From assembly GCA_937925895.1 (NCBI GenBank), contig CALANC010000182.1:1-9694 (forward strand): a stretch of 9,694 bases of DNA, given 5' to 3'. Positions 5,855-9,694 of the stretch are shown here, one piece after another. The notes beneath the pieces were generated by a model, which saw only the letters and a list, made by a program, of their open reading frames with translations, searched no databases and was not told the DNA's origin. Every line of letters starts with the position of its first letter. The first letter of the stretch is position 1. The DNA is from an uncultured Desulfobacterales bacterium (lineage in GTDB: Bacteria > Desulfobacterota > Desulfobacteria > Desulfobacterales > UBA11574). The position numbers and the translations under genes were made by a program.

Positions 5855-7453
5855 TTAAAGAGGCCTGCGCAAATGTTCCAGAAGATAGGTGTAGATGTCT
5901 TTCAGCTTCAGGTTGATATCCTCACCGCTTTGAGCACAGGTCAGATGAATCTGGCACTTGGGACATGCCGTAATGAGCATTTTTGCACCGGATTGTTCGG
6001 CTTCCAGGAGTCGTTCGGTTTGAATATCTTTGGAACAAAGAGCGCACTCTATCCAACAACTGGTCCCACAACACAGGGCATTCTCCCTGTTTCGTTCCAT
6101 TTCTGTCAGTTCGGTTTCAGGAATACGTTTCAATAAATGTCGCGGCGACTCGTAAATTCCGGCCCAGCGTCCCAGGCGACACGGGTCTTGAAAGGTAATC
6201 GCGCCTGCGTTCGAAGGTTGAAAGGATAACACTTCATCCGGAAGATTCCGGGATAAAAATTCTGTCATATAGACGACCGTAAAGGGAAGTTCGCCAAAAT
6301 ATTTGGGATAGTCGGTCTTAAAGGTGTGATACCCCTCAGGACAGCTGAAAAGAACCGTTTTTGCCCCGGATGCCTTTATCACCTCAAGATTCCATCGGGC
6401 CAGCTGTCTGAAGGTCGTCTCATCTCCACTCCACAAGGCATCGTGCCCGCAACACCGCTCATCGTTACTGATGACAGGTTCGATTCCAAAGGTATTCAGC
6501 AGGGAGAGCACGCTGCGGGCGCTCGTAAGGGGTGATATATTTAGGTAACTCAAGGTAATATCATAATAGGGCAAACATCCGACGAAATAAAAATATTCTC
6601 CAGACATCCGGAAATTCCCCGATTCAGCAGCCCAAGCGGTCCGTTGTTGTTGAATGGACCGGGTTTGTAAACGGGCAATCAGCTGGTGAACACCGTGATG
6701 ACTTTTCAGTGGAAGGTTGCCGGCTTTGCGTGCTTCCTGGCGGTAGTAGCAGTTTAATTCCGGAAAATTTATCATCGCCGGACAGCGCTTACTGCAATAG
6801 GCACAGTTTAGGCATGACCAAATTTCACGACTTCGAAGCAGATCCTCGTCCAGTTTCATTACCGCCCGTTTGATAATCTGTTTGGGTGAATAGCCTGGTT
6901 GCATGCGACTTACAGGGCAACTTTCGGTACAGATGCTACATTCCATGCAGTATTCCACCTGTTCCATTGTAAGTTGCACGGGTTTTTTAATCATGTCCGT
7001 TGGATTGGGTAGGGAATCGGATGGAAGGTCCCATGTTGCGGGAGTCGTGAGCGGATTTTCCCCGAGTTCATTGAGCAATTTAACAAACGCCTGGATTTCC
7101 GCCGCAAAAACCGAGCCCTCTGAAGCTGAAATCCATTTTAGCCGCAAGCGGCGTTCGTCAATCCCTAAAAGTTTTAGGATATCCCAGGTCTCTTCCACCA
7201 CTTGCTTGCATTTGACATTACCTTCCAGGTAATGGCAGTCGCCAAGATGTCATCCGGAGACCAGAACACCGTCGGCATCCTGATGAAGTGCATTCAGCAG
7301 AAAGCCATGGTGTAGTCGTCCGGTACACATGACGCGGATCAGGCGAACGTGCGGTGGATACTGGAGGCGCGATATGCCTGCTAAATCCGCCCCGGCATAA
7401 GCGCACCAGTGGCAAACGAAAGCTATTATTTTAGGTTGTTCCAAAGAAGACAT
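5855..7453 (-). CDS. Selenocysteine-containing MvhD-HdrC-HdrB fusion (electron-transfer subunit)
   Basis: A single 532-residue protein is encoded if the UGA at 7252-7250 (codon 68) is read as selenocysteine. Residues 1 to about 134 are MvhD/FlpD ([2Fe-2S] protein): FVCHWCAYAGADLAGISRLQ with C14 and C17, VMCTGR with C43, then VSG-U68-HLGDCHY with C73, and LKLLGIDERRLRLKWISASEG. Residues about 155-260 are HdrC-like, with two [4Fe-4S] motifs (C169, C172, C175, C179; C214, C217, C220, C224). Residues about 285-532 are HdrB-like with two CCG domains (C293, C334-C335, C371; C425, C461-C462, C497, C500), which hold non-cubane clusters in heterodisulfide reductase. MvhD would pass electrons from a hydrogenase or formate dehydrogenase to HdrA, and HdrCB would reduce a disulfide or other acceptor. 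The ATG at 7453 follows hdrA by 10 bases with AGGG six bases before it. Ordinary gene callers will split or truncate this gene. Confidence 0.88.
7216..7234 (-). promoter_or_regulatory. Bacterial SECIS hairpin for Sec68
   Basis: In the mRNA, CATTACC (7234-7228) pairs perfectly with GGTAATG (7222-7216) around the five-base loop UGGAA. The loop begins 22 bases after the UGA and has G in its first two positions, both within the usual bacterial SECIS range (roughly 16-37 bases to the loop). SelB carrying Sec-tRNA would bind here. Whether the bulged U of the E. coli element is present is unclear. Confidence 0.7.
7250..7252 (-). other. In-frame UGA recoded as selenocysteine (Sec68)
   Basis: The codon sits in GVLVSG-UGA-HLGDCHY. 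MvhD proteins have a conserved cysteine at exactly this place, the typical selenocysteine replacement. The frame is unbroken on both sides, and conserved MvhD residues follow at once. VhuD, the methanogen homologue, is an established selenoprotein. Confidence 0.88.
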
Positions 7454-7463
7454 TTAAATCCCT

Positions 7464-9692
7464 TCACTCGAATCCTTGACTCTTCACTCTCCTAAATCCT
7501 GTTGCAATCATCACATTGATTTGATCGTCCTGGAAATGGGCTAAAGAGGCGGCACATGTAGGACATGCTGCGTTGCACGCCCCGCATCCCGTACACAAAC
7601 TTTGGGTAACCACGGCCGTTTTCCTCCCATTCCCAACTTCTTGTACCTTGACGGCTTCGAATACGCAGGTGTTTTCACATTCTCCGCAGGCACGACATAG
7701 ATTTGGATCAACGTGGGTTATCATCCCCTCGGCGACGATCATCTGTTTTGAAAGGACCTTTGCCGCTCTGGAAACCGCGCCCCGCGCCTGGGTAATTGCC
7801 TCTTTGGCAAATTTGGGCCCTTGTGCCAGACCACACAGATAAACGCCTGCCTTGGAAAAATCGAGTGGCCTCAGTTTGGGATGGGCTTCCATGAAAAAAC
7901 CGTCTTCGTCAAGGGGAAGGCGAATGATGTCAGCAAGTCCTTTGCTCTCTTCACGGGGTCGAATGGCTGCGCTCAATACCAGCAGATCTGCGGTCAGCTG
8001 AACGGGTGTCTGCAAATAGTCATCAAGAACGGACACGGTAAACCTATCGTCCTGAAACGTCACCTCCGGTTTCTGTTCCCTCTTAAATCGATAAAAACGT
8101 ACCCCCTGCCGGCGTGATTGCAAATAATAATTTTCTTTAAAACCAAAGGTGCGAATATCCCTGTAAAGGATGGAAACGTCGGCACCAGGATTCAGTTCTT
8201 TTAATTTTATACTGTTTTTGATGGCTGCGGTACAGCATACTTTGCTGCAGTATAGATGCTCCGGTTCGCGTGATCCCACACATTGGATCATGACAACGTG
8301 ATTGAGCTGCTTTGCCCGTTCGGTTTGTGACACCAGCAAGGTTTCGAATTCTTTTTGGGTGATCACACCCGGGTGTTTGCCATAATAATATTCCGAAGGT
8401 TTATATTCTTCCCCTCCTGTTGCCACTAGCACCACTCCGTGAGAGATGTCTTTTGTTTCCCTTCGAACTTGAACCGTCGACATAAAATTGCCGCAGCTTC
8501 CCGTGACGGCAGTCAGTTCTGCTTCCGTGTACACGGTAATCAATGGCTCTCTTTCGACACTTTGGATCAGTTTCTGTACATACTCGGCCGGGTTCGTTCC
8601 CTCTTCAGTATAGTGGAGCGTTCTGGCATTTCCTCCCAATTCGGTGCTTTGCTCCACTACAACCGTCTCGTAACCTTGTTCAGCCAAAGTGAGGGCCGAG
8701 GTGAGCCCCGCCAGGCCACCTCCGATCACCAGGGCGGTTTGAACAACGGGGAACATGGTGTCTGAAAGGGGCTTTAAAAGTCGTGCCCGCGATGTTGACA
8801 TGGCAACCAAATCTTTGGCCTTTTGGGTCGCCGCTTCAGGATCGGTCTGATGAACCCATGAATCGTGTTCGCGAATATTGGCCAGTTCAAAAAGATAAGG
8901 ATTGAGTCCGGCTTGGCGAAGGGTATCTCGAAAGATAGGTTCATGGGTTCGAGGTGAACACGACGCTACAACGACCCGATTGAGGCCTTGCTCTGTGATG
9001 GTTTTTTTTATTTCCACTTGCTGATCAGCAGAGCAGGCAAACATGCAGTGAGTCGCCACCACCACGTCGGGAAGAGATCGGGCGTAGTCTGTGACCGCTT
9101 CAACGTCCACTATACCGGCGATGTTGATTCCGCAGTGGCAAACGAAAACACCGATTCGGGGTTCTTCCCCGGTTACGTCTCGTTCGGTTATTTCAGCGTG
9201 AGAAGAAATCAGCGATCCTTTTGCATCAGCCAGAAGTGACATGGCATGTGCTGCGGCGCTACTCCCTTGCTGAACGGCTTCCGGGATATCTTTGGGCTCT
9301 TGCATCACACCGCAGACATAGAGACCTTCTTTAGAAGTGATTTCGCTGTTCAACGAATCAGAAAGGCAAAATTCATGGGTGTTCAGTTGAAACCCGATCT
9401 GCTTCGCCAATTGTTTTATCGAGCGGCCGGGTCCAAGACCGATGGAAAGCACAACCATATCATAGGTTGCTTCCAGAAGTTGGTTTCCGGGAGCGGCATA
9501 AGTAATCTGCAAGGTGTCGTCCTCGGGGTTCGGGACGATTCTGGATATCATGGAGCGGACGTAGCGGACATTCTTTTCACTTTTGGATCTTTCGTAAAAT
9601 CGATCGAACCCCTTACCGTGGGCTCTGACATCGATGCAGAAAATAGTGGTTTCAACAGAAGGGTCGTGTTCTTTGGTAATCGTGGCCTGTTT
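7464..9692 (-). CDS. hdrA: HdrA-like tandem-module iron-sulfur flavoprotein, C-terminal 742 residues (5' end outside window)
   Basis: The open frame runs to the window edge, so the true start is outside; an internal ATG at 9551 is only a methionine in RSMISRIV. The visible part starts with the end of a first HdrA module (EHDPSVETTIF, DVRAHGKGFDRFYE, GLYVCGVMQEPKDIPEAVQQ). A second, complete module follows from about residue 178: VCHCGINIAG (C185, C187), THCMFACS (C216, C220), VASCSPRTHEP (C245), the FAD motif VIGGGLAGL near 322-330, and CVGSREPEHLYCSKVCC (C471, C482, C486, C487). It ends with two ferredoxin motifs (C666, C669, C672, C676; C700, C703, C706, C710). HdrA holds the FAD that bifurcates electrons in methanogen Hdr complexes; bifurcation here is inferred. 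The stop lies 10 bases before the MvhD-HdrCB gene, so the two are one operon and probably one complex. Confidence 0.92.
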   Translation of the reverse strand, partial: KQATITKEHDPSVETTIFCIDVRAHGKGFDRFYERSKSEKNVRYVRSMISRIVPNPEDDTLQITYAAPGNQLLEATYDMVVLSIGLGPGRSIKQLAKQIGFQLNTHEFCLSDSLNSEITSKEGLYVCGVMQEPKDIPEAVQQGSSAAAHAMSLLADAKGSLISSHAEITERDVTGEEPRIGVFVCHCGINIAGIVDVEAVTDYARSLPDVVVATHCMFACSADQQVEIKKTITEQGLNRVVVASCSPRTHEPIFRDTLRQAGLNPYLFELANIREHDSWVHQTDPEAATQKAKDLVAMSTSRARLLKPLSDTMFPVVQTALVIGGGLAGLTSALTLAEQGYETVVVEQSTELGGNARTLHYTEEGTNPAEYVQKLIQSVEREPLITVYTEAELTAVTGSCGNFMSTVQVRRETKDISHGVVLVATGGEEYKPSEYYYGKHPGVITQKEFETLLVSQTERAKQLNHVVMIQCVGSREPEHLYCSKVCCTAAIKNSIKLKELNPGADVSILYRDIRTFGFKENYYLQSRRQGVRFYRFKREQKPEVTFQDDRFTVSVLDDYLQTPVQLTADLLVLSAAIRPREESKGLADIIRLPLDEDGFFMEAHPKLRPLDFSKAGVYLCGLAQGPKFAKEAITQARGAVSRAAKVLSKQMIVAEGMITHVDPNLCRACGECENTCVFEAVKVQEVGNGRKTAVVTQSLCTGCGACNAACPTCAASLAHFQDDQINVMIATGFRRVKSQGFE

Positions 9693-9694
9693 GG

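Noticed and set aside
6903..7232. 109-codon plus-strand open frame over the MvhD-HdrC junction
   Set aside because: It is a shadow of the coding strand opposite the cysteine-rich HdrC motifs, with no family match.
7250..7453. MvhD as a truncated pseudogene with a premature stop
   Set aside because: The frame continues without shift, conserved MvhD residues follow the UGA immediately, the UGA replaces a conserved cysteine, and a SECIS-like hairpin is present.
8439..8765. 108-codon plus-strand open frame
   Set aside because: It is antisense to the HdrA FAD-binding region and has no recognisable motif or ribosome site.
1..9694. tRNA, rRNA, CRISPR arrays, insertion sequences or attachment sites
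   Set aside because: No regularly spaced repeats, transposase or integrase motifs, or tRNA-like cloverleaf were seen; the window is almost fully covered by ordinary coding genes.

Overview
The window looks like an anaerobic chromosome segment, most likely from a sulfate-reducing or syntrophic deltaproteobacterium (Desulfobacterota). The evidence is a rubredoxin, a long HdrA-type flavoprotein with tandem modules, a MvhD/HdrC/HdrB fusion with an apparent selenocysteine codon, and enteric-like ybdL/yafV homologues in moderate-GC DNA. The assignment to a lineage is inferred from gene content only.

Layout. (1) 2-142 (+): the end of a rubredoxin. (2) 2148-236 (-): a YbdL-type aminotransferase overlapping a YafV-type omega-amidase, together a glutamine transaminase/omega-amidase pathway. 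A possible 36-residue ORF (2287-2177, -) lies just upstream. (3) 2361-5837 (+): a probable operon of a SLOG-superfamily 'molybdenum carrier-like' protein with an extra C-terminal domain, a low-molecular-weight tyrosine phosphatase, a concentrative nucleoside transporter and a HAD-IIB phosphatase. Groups 2 and 3 diverge from about 2285-2340, where two good sigma70-type promoters face away from each other and share their -10 bases. (4) 9692-5855 (-): the 3' part of hdrA, then after 10 bases a single gene for a MvhD-HdrC-HdrB fusion.

The main result is in group 4. A naive reading gives two separate ORFs (7453-7250 and 7201-5855), but they share one frame and are separated only by a UGA at 7252-7250. 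That UGA sits where the MvhD family has a conserved cysteine (VSG-C-HxGDCHY), coding resumes at once with conserved MvhD sequence, and a 7-bp hairpin with a GG-containing loop lies 22 nt downstream. I read it as a 532-residue selenoprotein, not a frameshift or pseudogene. MvhD selenoproteins are known (VhuD of methanogens). The fusion to both Hdr subunits means that making HdrC and HdrB depends on selenocysteine insertion at codon 68.

How they work together: HdrA with the MvhD-HdrCB fusion should form a cytoplasmic electron-transfer, possibly flavin-bifurcating, complex. MvhD would take electrons from a hydrogenase, formate dehydrogenase or similar partner encoded outside the window. The group 3 operon suggests nucleoside or nucleotide handling, but that is inference. 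There is no gene-free stretch over 300 bases; the longest (2149-2360) holds the divergent promoters and the small ORF.
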